Origin: an uncultured Faecalibacterium sp.
GTDB lineage: Bacteria; Bacillota; Clostridia; Oscillospirales; Ruminococcaceae
Direction of reading: 5' to 3'
DNA: 64,000 nucleotides
NCBI GenBank assembly: GCA_900539945.1
Contig: UQDV01000010.1
Coordinates: forward strand, 1-64,000
A program made the translations under genes and the position numbers. Under the pieces are notes generated by a model, which was given only the letters and a program-made list of their open reading frames with translations, was not told where the DNA came from and searched no databases. This document shows positions 49,451-57,986 of the stretch, piece by piece. Numbering within the stretch: position 1 is the stretch's first letter; the number at the start of each line of letters is the position of its first letter.

Positions 49451-50596
49451 TCAGTCGTCCTCCTTGCGGAAGCTGGTGGGGTGGGTCATCCAGGCTTCGC
49501 CGTAGCGGGCCGTGAGCAGGTCGGCCACCGCCAGTGCGGCGGAGCAGGTCTGCACGATGGCGGCCCGGGGCACGATGCAGGGGTCGTGACGGCCCTGAAT
49601 GGACAGCTCGGCGTTCTTTTTGGCGAGGTAATCCACGGTGTCCTGCTGCTTGTAGATGCTGGGAGTGGGCTTGACCACCGTGCGGAACACCACGGGCATG
49701 CCGTTGGCGATGCCGCCGTTGATGCCGGCATTGTGGTTGCTGGCGGTGACCACGGCCCCCTCCGGCGTCATGCGGAAGGCGTCGTTGGCCTCGGAACCCC
49801 GCAGCCCGGCAAAGCTGAACCCGGTGCCGAACTCGATGCCCTTGACGGCGGGGATGGAGAAGGCCAGATGGGCGATCTTGCTTTCCACGCTGTCAAAGTA
49901 CGGCTCACCGATCCCGGCGGGCAGGCCGAGGATGGCGGTCTCCAGCAGGCCGCCCACACTGTCGCCGTCAGCCCCGGCGGCGCGGATGGCAGCCTTCATG
50001 GGCTCTTCCACGGCGGGGTCCAGCACGGCAAAGCCCTCCGGTTTGTCGGCCAGGGCTTCCACCTGTGCGGCCAGCGCAGCGGCATCGTCCAGCGCAAAGC
50101 GGGTGTCGGAGATGCCTGCACAGGCGGCGATATGGGTGGAGATGTCGATACCGGCCCGGCTCAGCGCACCCAGCACGACGGCACCGCCGGCCACGAGGGC
50201 AGCGGTGACCCGGCCGGAAAAGTGCCCGCCGCCCCGCGCATCCTGAAACCCGTGGTACTTGGCATAGGCGGTGTAATCGGCGTGGCCGGGGCGCAGCAGG
50301 TCGGCGGTCTTGGCGTAATCGGCGCTGCGGGTGTTCTGGTTTTCCACCATCAGCGCAATGGCGGTGCCGGTGGTGCAGCCGTTCACTACGCCGGACAAAA
50401 ACTGCACGGCGTCTGCCTCGGTGCGGGGAGTGGACAGGCCGTCGCCCCGGGCGCGGCGTTTGTCCATGCAGGCGGCCACAAAGGCTTCGTCCACCGGGAC
50501 CCCGGCGGCCATGCCGTCCAGCACGGCTCCGATGGCCCGACCGTGGCTTTCGCCGAAAATGGTCAGCGAAAGGTCGCTGCCAAAGGTATTTTTCAT
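49451..50596 (-). CDS. aroC: Chorismate synthase
   Basis: A 381-residue FMN-dependent enzyme converting EPSP to chorismate. Signature segments are FGESHGRAIGAVLDGM (residues 14-29), RPGHADYTAYAKYHGFQDARGGGHFSGRVTA (about 101-131) and the C-terminal GGIANGMPVVFR, followed by GRHDPCIVPRA. The length is usual. Spacing is 4 bp to aroB and 1 bp to aroEK, consistent with tight translational coupling. Confidence 0.97.
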   Translation of the reverse strand: MKNTFGSDLSLTIFGESHGRAIGAVLDGMAAGVPVDEAFVAACMDKRRARGDGLSTPRTEADAVQFLSGVVNGCTTGTAIALMVENQNTRSADYAKTADLLRPGHADYTAYAKYHGFQDARGGGHFSGRVTAALVAGGAVVLGALSRAGIDISTHIAACAGISDTRFALDDAAALAAQVEALADKPEGFAVLDPAVEEPMKAAIRAAGADGDSVGGLLETAILGLPAGIGEPYFDSVESKIAHLAFSIPAVKGIEFGTGFSFAGLRGSEANDAFRMTPEGAVVTASNHNAGINGGIANGMPVVFRTVVKPTPSIYKQQDTVDYLAKKNAELSIQGRHDPCIVPRAAIVQTCSAALAVADLLTARYGEAWMTHPTSFRKEDD

Positions 50597-50600
50597 GGTG

Positions 50601-51644
50601 TCAGTCCTCCATGCCCAGCAGGGGACGCAGCCCCTCCACGGGGATGGTCTCGGCCCGCCAGCAGCCCAGACCCGGCACCTTGATCACCGTGATCTGGCCG
50701 CCCTGGGCCTTTTTGTCGTGCAGCATCTCGGTCAGCACTTTTTCCTTGTTGTAGGTGGTGCGCACAGGCAGGCCAAGGCGGCGGTACACCGCACGCACCC
50801 GCTTCTGCAGGGCCTTGGACTCGATCATGGGCAGCATGCCCAGCGCCACGCACTCGCCGTGGAACAGGCCCACGGTACGGCGGCCCTTGATGCCCTTGAC
50901 GGCCTCGATGCCGTGGCCGATGGTGTGGCCGAAGTTCAGCGCCTTGCGCATACCCTGCTCGGTCTCGTCCTGCTCCACGATACCCTTCTTGAACCGCAGG
51001 CTGCGGCAGATGATCTCGCCGATCTGGGCGTCGATGTCGCCCTTCTCAAAGATGGCGAACAGCTCCGGGTCGGCCAGCAGGCTGGCCTTGACCGCCTCGG
51101 CCAGGCCGTTGATGTAGTGGCGGCGGGGCAGGGTGGACAGGGTGTCCGGGTCCACGATGACCAGTTTGGGCTGCCAGAAAGCACCCACGATGTTCTTGGT
51201 GTCGCCCAGGTCCACGGCGGTCTTGCCGCCGATGGAGGAGTCGATCATGGAAAGGGTGGTGGTGGGGCAGTTGATGAAGTCGATGCCGCGCATATAGGTG
51301 GCAGCTGCAAAACCAGCCAGGTCGCCCACCACGCCGCCGCCCACGGCCACGACCAGGTCCCCCCGGCCCATGCCGAAGTCCAGCATCTGGCGCAGCACGC
51401 TTTCCAGAATTTTAAAGCTCTTGCTGGCTTCACCCTGGGGCACCGTGATGATGCGGGCGTCCTTGCACTGGTCGGCCACCATCTGGGCATACTGGGCGGG
51501 CACGCCGCTGTCGGTGACCACGGCCACCCGGCGGTCCAGCCGGGCAAACTGGTACAGGTTTTCCAGCGAGCCGCTCTTGATGATGATGTCATAGCTGCGC
51601 TCGCCCAGATTCATGGTGAGTTTGGTTCCGATAAATTCGCTCAT
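50601..51644 (-). CDS. aroB: 3-dehydroquinate synthase
   Basis: A 347-residue NAD+- and metal-dependent enzyme cyclising DAHP to dehydroquinate. Conserved features: GRGDLVVAVGGGVVGDLAGFAAATYMRGIDFINCPTTTLSMIDSSIGGKTAVD (about residues 92-144), metal ligands in GLAEAVKASLL and LNFGHTIGHGIEA, and FHGECVALGM. Its ATG overlaps the pheA stop as ATGA. Confidence 0.97.
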   Translation of the reverse strand: MSEFIGTKLTMNLGERSYDIIIKSGSLENLYQFARLDRRVAVVTDSGVPAQYAQMVADQCKDARIITVPQGEASKSFKILESVLRQMLDFGMGRGDLVVAVGGGVVGDLAGFAAATYMRGIDFINCPTTTLSMIDSSIGGKTAVDLGDTKNIVGAFWQPKLVIVDPDTLSTLPRRHYINGLAEAVKASLLADPELFAIFEKGDIDAQIGEIICRSLRFKKGIVEQDETEQGMRKALNFGHTIGHGIEAVKGIKGRRTVGLFHGECVALGMLPMIESKALQKRVRAVYRRLGLPVRTTYNKEKVLTEMLHDKKAQGGQITVIKVPGLGCWRAETIPVEGLRPLLGMED

Positions 51645-52711
51645 TTTGTATACACTCCTAACAAACGCACGGTGCGGCAGGTGCGGTCCAGCTGCTGCAG
51701 CAGGGCACCGGTCTCGTCGGCGGTGGGGTCGCCCACCAGCTCGACATAAAAATAATATTCAAACGGCACATGAGGCATGGGCCGGCTCTTGATGGATTCC
51801 ATATTGAAGCCGCTGGCACCGATGACCTGGATCACCTCGGCGAGTTTGCCGGGCTTGTTGTCCACGGTGAACAGCAGCGAGAAGCGGTTGCCCGCCGTGG
51901 GCTTTTCGCGGCTGATCACGATAAAGCGGGTGGTGTTGTCGCCGTCGGTGTTGATGCGGGGCACCAGCACCTCCAGCCCGTACAGGGCAGCGGTCTCGGC
52001 GCTGGCAATGGCGGCTTTGGTCTTGTCACCGCTTTCGGCCACGAACTTGGCGGCCAGGGCGGTGTTGAGCATGGCGGTGGCCGGCAGATGGAACTGCTTT
52101 AAGAAGGTCTCGCTCTGGGCGATGGCCTGCTGATGACTGTACACGCTGCGGATCTCGGAAAGCTGGGTGCCGGGCAGCACCAGCAGGTTCTGGGAGATGG
52201 GCAGGTCGTACACGTCCACCACCCACAGGGCGGGGTGATTGTAGCACAGGTCCAGCACGGCAGAAACATCGCCCGCGTGGCTGTTCTCAAAGGGCACCAC
52301 GCCGTGGGCAGCGTCCCCCCGCTCCACGGCGGCGAACACCTCGTCCCAGGTGGGGCAGCTCACGGCCTCGGCGTGGGGGAACAATGCCCGCAGTGCGATG
52401 TGCGCAAAGGCCCCCTCCACGCCCTGATAGGCGGCGCGGTTCTGGCCCAGAATGAGGGCTTCGTACTGCTTGGCCACGTCCATCATGTTCTGGACATGGT
52501 CTTTATAATAAGGGCGCAGCGCCGGGGCGTGGATGCGGGCGGCGGCCTTTTCCAGCACGGCGGCTTCCCGCGCGGCATCAAAGATCGGCAGGCCGTGGGT
52601 ACGCTTGTACTCGGCCACCTGCAGCACAGCGGCCATGCGCCGCTCAAACAGGGCGGCCAGCTGGGCGTCCACTTCGTCGATCTCGGCACGGGCTTGTTCC
52701 AGTGCGTCCAT
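51641..52711 (-). CDS. pheA: Bifunctional chorismate mutase/prephenate dehydratase (P-protein)
   Basis: A 356-residue protein making phenylpyruvate. Residues about 1-85 form an AroH/AroQ-type chorismate mutase (EQARAEIDEVDAQLAALFERRMAAVLQVAEYK). Residues about 92-270 form the prephenate dehydratase, from AAYQGVEGAFAHIAL through FENSHAGDVSAVLDL to NTTRFIVI. A C-terminal ACT domain (about 282-350) is a likely phenylalanine sensor. The start at 52711 is set by AAAGGATG, with an in-frame upstream ATG discarded. It is first in the aromatic operon. Confidence 0.95.
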   Translation of the reverse strand: MDALEQARAEIDEVDAQLAALFERRMAAVLQVAEYKRTHGLPIFDAAREAAVLEKAAARIHAPALRPYYKDHVQNMMDVAKQYEALILGQNRAAYQGVEGAFAHIALRALFPHAEAVSCPTWDEVFAAVERGDAAHGVVPFENSHAGDVSAVLDLCYNHPALWVVDVYDLPISQNLLVLPGTQLSEIRSVYSHQQAIAQSETFLKQFHLPATAMLNTALAAKFVAESGDKTKAAIASAETAALYGLEVLVPRINTDGDNTTRFIVISREKPTAGNRFSLLFTVDNKPGKLAEVIQVIGASGFNMESIKSRPMPHVPFEYYFYVELVGDPTADETGALLQQLDRTCRTVRLLGVYTK

Positions 52712-52755
52712 GGGGGTCACATCCTTTATGTCTGGTTTGGGTACGATACTCAGTA

Positions 52756-52784
52756 AGTATACCATAACCGGGACGAAGAAACAA
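52756..52784 (-). promoter_or_regulatory. Promoter of the aromatic amino-acid operon
   Basis: On the minus strand, TTGTTT (52779-52784), 17 bp ending TGG, TATACT (52756-52761). The short leader (about 38 nt) has no obvious attenuator or T-box. Confidence 0.78.
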
Positions 52785-52853
52785 CAAAAGGCCCCTGCTT
52801 TCAGAGTGGAGAATATTTCAAATCACACCGGAGTAAAAAGACAAAAATAGAAA

Positions 52854-52898
52854 GCAAAACTCCCCCTGCCGGCTTTGAAGGGAGCCGGGCAGAGGGAG
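52854..52898 (-). terminator. Terminator of the plsC operon
   Basis: On the minus strand, arms CTCCCTCTGCCCGGCT / AGCCGGCAGGGGGAG, 8-nt loop, then TTTTGC. Confidence 0.82.
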
Positions 52899-52908
52899 CA
52901 AAGGGTGC

Positions 52909-53082
52909 TTATCGGTTTTTCCACAGGTCCTCGCGGCTGCGGGCGGTGCCGTAGTACCGCCCGTAGGGGTTGTCGAGGTCGGCGGCGCGGGGCGCGGACG
53001 GCTGCGGGGGCTTTGCGGGGGACGGGGTGCGGTCGAACACGAACCGGTGGGCACTCTGCCCGCTCTTTATGCGGAAGCGCAT
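52909..53082 (-). CDS. Small basic hypothetical protein
   Basis: A 57-residue protein (starts MRFRIKSGQSAHRFVFDRTP, then a Pro/Ala linker and NPYGRYYGTARSREDLWKNR). AAGGAGG lies 9 nt before the ATG, and it starts 4 bp after the preceding gene, so it is the last cistron of a three-gene unit closed by a terminator. There is no membrane segment or recognised domain. The short length explains why it is easily missed. Confidence 0.65.
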   Translation of the reverse strand: MRFRIKSGQSAHRFVFDRTPSPAKPPQPSAPRAADLDNPYGRYYGTARSREDLWKNR

Positions 53083-53086
53083 GGCC

Positions 53087-53839
53087 TCAGCCCTCCTTGG
53101 TCACGGTGGAAACGGCCCCGGCGGTCAGGGCCTGCCAGAGCGCTTCGCCGCCGGACAGCAGGTCGGCAGCGTCCTTGGTCCAGGCGCCCCGGATGCCGAT
53201 GTAGTAGTGGCTCAGCAGTTCCTGACTGGAGCCGCTGTCGTTCTGCACGGCGTCGGAGGTGTAGTCGCCCAGGTCCAGCCCGGCCAGCACGGGGCAATCG
53301 TCCCAGTGGTACACCATATTCCACCAGTCGTTGTCTGCGTCGGACTGGGGCAGGCTGCCGTCCAGATACCGCAGGGTGCCGGTGGTGCTCTGGAACCCGG
53401 CCGGGTCGTAGAGGATGAAGAGGGAGCTCAGGGCACCCTGAATGTCGGTGGACAGTTTGGTGGTGCCGGCCATGTCAAGGTAGGCGTCCGAGTCATCGCT
53501 GCCGAAGTTCATGGTGTAGACGTTCAGCTTGACCACCACCTTGCCGTCGCCGTTCCGATCTTCGCCGTAGGCGGCAAGGGCGTCCTGCAGGGCGGTCTGG
53601 GTGGCCTCCGGCAGGTAGTGGGGGGCCACCACGGCCACATTGTAGTCGGCGTGGGTGGTAAGGAAATACTGCCCGATGAAGCAGTAGCCCACAAAGGCCG
53701 CGGCAATGCCGAGGATGATCACCCATTTCAGGTTGTAGTCCCACCAGTTGGCCCAGCGCTCCTTGCGGGTGTAGGTGTGCTTTTTGCGCGGGGTGAGGTC
53801 TTTGGGGTCGATGTCGCGTTCGTAACGGTAGCTTGCCAT
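53087..53839 (-). CDS. Hypothetical single-pass membrane protein
   Basis: A 250-residue protein. A basic cytoplasmic N-terminus (about residues 1-33, KKHTYTRKERWANWWDYNLKW) leads into one transmembrane helix (about 38-60). The extracytoplasmic domain has an EF-hand-like acidic loop (DRNGDGKVVVKLN, about 93-105) and many Asp residues. I do not recognise a family. It lies 22 bp after plsC in the same orientation, suggesting an envelope-related role. No catalytic motif is visible. Confidence 0.75.
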   Translation of the reverse strand: MASYRYERDIDPKDLTPRKKHTYTRKERWANWWDYNLKWVIILGIAAAFVGYCFIGQYFLTTHADYNVAVVAPHYLPEATQTALQDALAAYGEDRNGDGKVVVKLNVYTMNFGSDDSDAYLDMAGTTKLSTDIQGALSSLFILYDPAGFQSTTGTLRYLDGSLPQSDADNDWWNMVYHWDDCPVLAGLDLGDYTSDAVQNDSGSSQELLSHYYIGIRGAWTKDAADLLSGGEALWQALTAGAVSTVTKEG

Positions 53840-53861
53840 GGGACGGTGTCCTCCAGAATGT

Positions 53862-54590
53862 TTATTTCAGCTTGGCCAGAATGGTCTGGCGCACGGCTTC
53901 CGGCAGCTGCTTCTGCTCAGCCTTGCTCATGCCGGCGGTGCGGATGGGCGGCAGGATGCAGATGTGCACCCGGCCCGGGTGGCAGCGGTTGCCGTTGCTC
54001 TCAAACAGGGCGCGGGCACCGGTCATGGCCACCGGAACCACCGGGGCACCGGTCTTGACCGCAATGCGGAATGCGCCGTTCTTGAACTCGCCGACACCGC
54101 CCTCTTCGCCCTTGTAGCGGGTGCCCTCCGGGAAGATGACGAAGCTGCGGCCGCTCTCCACGATGGCGGTGGCGTCGTTCAGGGCGCGCACCGAGGCGCG
54201 CAGGTCGTCACGCTGCACGAACACGCAACCCAGCAGCTTCATCCAACGGTTCAGCAGGGGGATTTTTCCCAGCTCTTCCTTGGCCAGGATGCCGTGGGGC
54301 TTGTCGAGGCTGGCCAGCAGCAGGGGGATGTCGTAGTAGCTGCGGTGGTTGCCCACGAACACGCAGGGGCCTTCCTTGGGGATGTTCTCCAGCCCTTCCA
54401 CGGTCAGGGTGACGCCGGTCACCTTCAGGATGCCGCGGCTCCAGCGGGGGATGTGACGGTCCACCAGGCGCTCCACCGTCTCGGTGTCACCGGCGGCCAG
54501 GGCCCGCTCGCCCCGGCGCAGGGTGCCGTAGTGTACGATCATGTAGCCGAACAGATACAGAAACATCGCAATGGTGCGAAAAATACTCAT
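53862..54590 (-). CDS. plsC: 1-acyl-sn-glycerol-3-phosphate acyltransferase (PlsC-like)
   Basis: A 242-residue membrane-associated acyltransferase forming phosphatidic acid. An N-terminal hydrophobic helix (about residues 6-22) precedes motif I as NHRSYYD (HxxxxD spacing, about 80-86), motif II around KEELGKIPLLNRW and motif III FPEGTR (about 152-157). VVPVAMTG is motif IV. It is first of three co-directional genes with two hypotheticals. The RBS is GGAGGAGAA. Confidence 0.93.
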   Translation of the reverse strand: MSIFRTIAMFLYLFGYMIVHYGTLRRGERALAAGDTETVERLVDRHIPRWSRGILKVTGVTLTVEGLENIPKEGPCVFVGNHRSYYDIPLLLASLDKPHGILAKEELGKIPLLNRWMKLLGCVFVQRDDLRASVRALNDATAIVESGRSFVIFPEGTRYKGEEGGVGEFKNGAFRIAVKTGAPVVPVAMTGARALFESNGNRCHPGRVHICILPPIRTAGMSKAEQKQLPEAVRQTILAKLK

Positions 54591-54693
54591 AAATTCTCCT
54601 CCTTATGGCATGGGGATGCCAGAGCCATTGTAACATACTTTTGCAGAAAAAGGGAGAAAAAATACTTTTTTTACAATTGGGTGGCCTGTGCCC

Positions 54694-54722
54694 TTGCAAA
54701 ATTGACAAAATCCGGGTATATT
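54694..54722 (+). promoter_or_regulatory. Promoter of the yesL-like gene
   Basis: TTGCAA (54694-54699), 17 bp, TATATT (54717-54722). A TTGACA at 54702 with a -10 at 54723 is a second, less well-spaced possibility. Confidence 0.6.
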
Positions 54723-54810
54723 TATATCTGTAAAGCCAGCACAATGGCGCTTTCCGGCTGCGGCGGCCTGCTGCGGAACGGAAAGGAAAGAACGAGGTAA
54801 CCACAGCATT

Positions 54811-55653
54811 ATGGGTCTGTTTCCTTCTGCAAACGATTTCAAGGCGGGCAAGGGCGTTGAAAAGGACGCTCCCCGCAAGACCGGCGTCCGCCGTTTCTTT
54901 GAGCTGGTAGGACGCGATATGAACAGCATGTTTCTGGCAAACCTGCTCACCTGCCTGGGCTTTGTGCCGGTGATCAGTCTGGTGTATATCGGCTTCCTGA
55001 TGAACAACCTGCCGGTCATGCTGATCAGCGCCGCCGTGGGCGGCATCCTGGCCGGGCCAGTGCTGGCCGGAATGTACGACACCGTGCTGCGCGCCCTGCG
55101 CGACGAGGCCGGCTACTGGTGGGTGACCTACCGCAAGGCCTTCAAGCGCAACTTCAAGGCCAGCATCCTGCCGGGTGTGCTGTACTGCGTGGTGGTCACG
55201 CTGCAGATCTTCCTGGTCTATTTCTGCTTCAACATGCTGTATCACGGCACCAACGTGGGTGTGCCCCTGTGGGTGGCCACGGTGCTGAATCTGCTCGTCT
55301 TCCAGATGCTGTTTGCCTACATGTGGCCGCAGATCGCCCTGCTGGACCAGCCCCTGAGCCTGACGCTGAAGAACAGCATCAACTGCATGATCGCCTTCCT
55401 GCCCCATGCACTGGCAGCGTCCATCGTGCAGATCCTGTTCTGGGGCGTGGTGATCCTGTGCATGCCGCTGGGCCTGCTGCTCATGCTGGTGTTCGGCTTC
55501 TGGTTCGTCACCGAGGTGTCCTGTCAGATCGTGTACGGCGACCTGGACCGGGTGTTCCACATCGAGGAGAGCATCCGCAAGCTGAAGGATGCCGAGCTGG
55601 AAGCTGCCCTCCGCGAGGATTACGCCGCCGCGGAGGACGATACCGAGGAATGA
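54811..55653 (+). CDS. YesL-like (DUF624) membrane protein
   Basis: A 280-residue protein with about five to six transmembrane helices. The arrangement fits YesL/DUF624: a helix at FLANLLTCLGFVPVISLVYIGFL, then GGILAGPVLAGMYDTVLRALRDEAGYWWVTYRKAFKRNFKASILPGVL. The last helices (LAASIVQILFWGVVILCMPLGLLLML) precede an acidic C-terminal tail (EAALREDYAAAEDDTEE). DUF624 genes often sit near sugar-uptake genes, but not here. Function is unknown. Confidence 0.75.
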   Translation: MGLFPSANDFKAGKGVEKDAPRKTGVRRFFELVGRDMNSMFLANLLTCLGFVPVISLVYIGFLMNNLPVMLISAAVGGILAGPVLAGMYDTVLRALRDEAGYWWVTYRKAFKRNFKASILPGVLYCVVVTLQIFLVYFCFNMLYHGTNVGVPLWVATVLNLLVFQMLFAYMWPQIALLDQPLSLTLKNSINCMIAFLPHALAASIVQILFWGVVILCMPLGLLLMLVFGFWFVTEVSCQIVYGDLDRVFHIEESIRKLKDAELEAALREDYAAAEDDTEE

Positions 55654-55690
55654 TCCCGCCTGTGCTGCGTGCGGAAAGGAGACTGGCCGG

Positions 55691-57088
55691 ATGATGGAAC
55701 AACGCAACAATCTGGTCCTGCAGGGCACCGAGACCTTTTCCCGCGGGCAGCTGGACAACCTTGCGCTGGAAAACGGCAGCCTTGTGCTGGACAGCGTGGC
55801 CGGACGCAGCCTGCAATACGGCAGCTACACCACTCCGGAATTTGCCATGCCGGCGTTCTGCAACCTGAGTGTGAGCTGGAACGCCAGCGCCCCCCACAAC
55901 ACCATGGTGGAGGTGCGGTGCCGGGTGTATGCCGGAAATGCCTGGACCGGCTGGATGAGCTTTGGCAAGTGGGCACCGGATTACCCCCGGTGCAGCACCC
56001 ACGCCCAGAGCGAGGACGGCATGATCTTCCTGATGGGGGACACCGTGACGGTGGCCACCCCCGGCGGCGGCACCGGTGTGCAGCTGCAGGTGAACCTTTC
56101 CACCAACAACGATAAAGTGACCCCGGCAGTGCGGCTGCTGGCGGTGGCGGTGCGGCCCCTTACCTGGGAAAAGCACCACGGCCACCCGCTGAACCGGCGG
56201 CTTTACCTGCCGGAATACTGCCTGAACACCCACGACCCCAGCTTTGGCCGGGAGATGGACCTGCCGCTGATCATGGCGGCCCTGATGAACCGCTGGGGCG
56301 AGGATATCCTGCCCGAAGAGGTGGCCTATATCATGGAGGATATGGCCACCAGCAGCACCGCCAACGCGGCCTTTGCGGCCGCAGCCGCAGGCTGCTGCGG
56401 CTACCCCTGCTGGCAGGCCTGGATGGACCTTGCCGACCTGCGTGCCCAGATCCACGACGGCTGCTCGGTGGCCGTGCAGGTGGAGCGCCGCATCCGCGGC
56501 CAGCGCGACCCGGCCCGGGTGTGGATGGGGCTGCGGGGCTTCGGCCATGACGATGCCGTGATGGCGGACTACGTTCTGCTCAACGACCCCACCGCCGACA
56601 CCGACGGTGCCGTGAACTGTACCATGGCACTGGTGGATTTTATGCGCTACTTTACCGGGCGCGCCATTGCGCTGCGGGCAAAACCCCGCGACCTGGCGGC
56701 CAACCGGCCGCTCCGCCTCCGGTGTGAGCTGGAGCCGGGGCAGCAGCCGGGTACCTATTATTTTTCCCAGCACGGGCAGCGGGATGCGCTGCCGGACAAC
56801 TTTGCCGGATGGATCGCATGTGCTGCCCACGACGGGGTGGCGCACGCCACCACCGCACACCGCAGCTTTGTGCGCATGGAGCGCACCGAGGACGGCGGGG
56901 TGCGTTTTCTGCCGGAAGTGCTTGCCGCAGGCGGGCGCTTCAGCGTGTATGCCGTGGACCAGACCGGCAGGATGCGGGTAGCGGAGGTACGGCTGCCAAA
57001 GCCGCGCCCCGCACCGGAACAACCAGTCACCCAAGCGCAGGACAAGCCGGACACCGATCCGGCTGCACCCGGAGCTTTCGGGCAATAA
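55691..57088 (+). CDS. C39-like peptidase-fold protein with likely inactive site
   Basis: A 465-residue soluble protein without a signal peptide. The N-terminal third (about residues 1-165) is beta-rich. The middle third (about 170-330) follows the layout of C39-type peptidases: RWGEDILPEEVAYIMEDMATSSTANAAFAAAAAG, then a helix and DGCSVAVQVER, then GFGHDDAVMADYVLLNDPTAD. The catalytic Cys position (usually WCSPT) reads MDLPLIM, and the His of G-H-xxx-V is not in place, so activity is doubtful. The RBS is AAAGGAG. It lies 37 bp after the yesL-like gene and is followed by a cytidylate-kinase-like gene. Confidence 0.6.
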   Translation: MMEQRNNLVLQGTETFSRGQLDNLALENGSLVLDSVAGRSLQYGSYTTPEFAMPAFCNLSVSWNASAPHNTMVEVRCRVYAGNAWTGWMSFGKWAPDYPRCSTHAQSEDGMIFLMGDTVTVATPGGGTGVQLQVNLSTNNDKVTPAVRLLAVAVRPLTWEKHHGHPLNRRLYLPEYCLNTHDPSFGREMDLPLIMAALMNRWGEDILPEEVAYIMEDMATSSTANAAFAAAAAGCCGYPCWQAWMDLADLRAQIHDGCSVAVQVERRIRGQRDPARVWMGLRGFGHDDAVMADYVLLNDPTADTDGAVNCTMALVDFMRYFTGRAIALRAKPRDLAANRPLRLRCELEPGQQPGTYYFSQHGQRDALPDNFAGWIACAAHDGVAHATTAHRSFVRMERTEDGGVRFLPEVLAAGGRFSVYAVDQTGRMRVAEVRLPKPRPAPEQPVTQAQDKPDTDPAAPGAFGQ

Positions 57089-57110
57089 ATCGACATGGGA
57101 GGAACACATT

Positions 57111-57716
57111 ATGGCAAAGACGATCATTACTTTGGGACGTGAGTACTGCACGGGCGGCCGTTACATCGCTGAGGATGTGGCCAATGCACTGGGCATCAAG
57201 CTTTACGACAAGGAACTGATCACCATGGCAGCAAAGCATTCCGGCTTGTCGGAAGAAGCCGTTGCCGCCAGCGAAAAACGGCATACGCACAGCCTGCTGT
57301 ACAGCCTGTACACCATGGGCAACGAGCTGCCGCTGGGCGATCAGGTGTTCATTCTGCAGAGCCGCATCATCAAGCAGCTGGCCGAGGAAGGCCCCTGCGT
57401 GATCCTGGGCCGCTGCGGTGACTATGTGCTGCGGGAACGCCCGGACGTGCTGCGCGTGTTCGTGTACGCCCCCAAGGAGTGGCGGCTGGAATACGCCAAG
57501 ACCAACCCCCTGGTCAAGGCCAAGGACGCCAAGGGCATCAAGGAGGAAGTGGAAAAGACCGACCGTAACCGTTCGGCCTACTACAACTACTACACCCAGA
57601 ACCGCTGGGGCGATGCCCACAACTATGATCTGGCCATCAACGCCGCTCTGGGCCGCGAGACCTGCGTCAAGATGATCCTGGATGCAGCCGCCGCCAAGGA
57701 AAAGACCCTGGGCTGA
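57111..57716 (+). CDS. Cytidylate kinase-like family protein
   Basis: A 201-residue P-loop protein. The N-terminus IITLGREYCTGGRYIAEDVANALGIKLYDKELI is typical of the cytidylate kinase-like group (GREyGSGGr-x-IA). Later segments CVILGRCGDYVLRERPDVLRVFVYAPKEWR and TDRNRSAYYNYYTQNRWGDAHNYDLAIN match the nucleoside-monophosphate kinase core. True CMP kinase is usually a separate longer gene, and the substrate of this group is unproven. It starts 22 bp after the C39-like gene with GGAGG. Confidence 0.85.
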   Translation: MAKTIITLGREYCTGGRYIAEDVANALGIKLYDKELITMAAKHSGLSEEAVAASEKRHTHSLLYSLYTMGNELPLGDQVFILQSRIIKQLAEEGPCVILGRCGDYVLRERPDVLRVFVYAPKEWRLEYAKTNPLVKAKDAKGIKEEVEKTDRNRSAYYNYYTQNRWGDAHNYDLAINAALGRETCVKMILDAAAAKEKTLG

Positions 57717-57986
57717 GTTTCCGGCCGGGGCAAAAATAAAACAACGATGAATCGTGGGTAGGGCGCGTGAGCGTTCTGCCCACGTTTCGGGCAACGGCGA
57801 CGACCGCGGCCTGCGGCCGATGCAGGGAGGAGCTGTTGGGGCAGCGGCCGGCAAGACACGAGTACCGCCCAAGGTGCAAAGTGGATGCCGGGAGCCGCAA
57901 CCCGGGTATTCCTTCCGTCTCGTTGCTCGCTTCCGCAGAATGATGCGGCAGCGATTAAAAAAAATCTACTGTTAAAAGGAGCAATC
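57717..57986 (+). other. Structured 270-bp intergenic leader upstream of a MATE gene
   Basis: No convincing gene lies here. At 57752-57785 there is a 14-bp helix (CGTGGGTAGGGCGC / GCGTTCTGCCCACG, wobbles included) closed by a GTGA tetraloop. Further GC-rich complementary segments follow (CGCGGCCTGCGGCCG, CCGGGAGCCGCAACCCGG) up to an A-rich RBS region. The pattern suggests a structured RNA leader or small RNA. I could not match it to a riboswitch consensus I know (glycine, guanidine-I, yybP-ykoY, cobalamin, THF). Confidence 0.45.
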
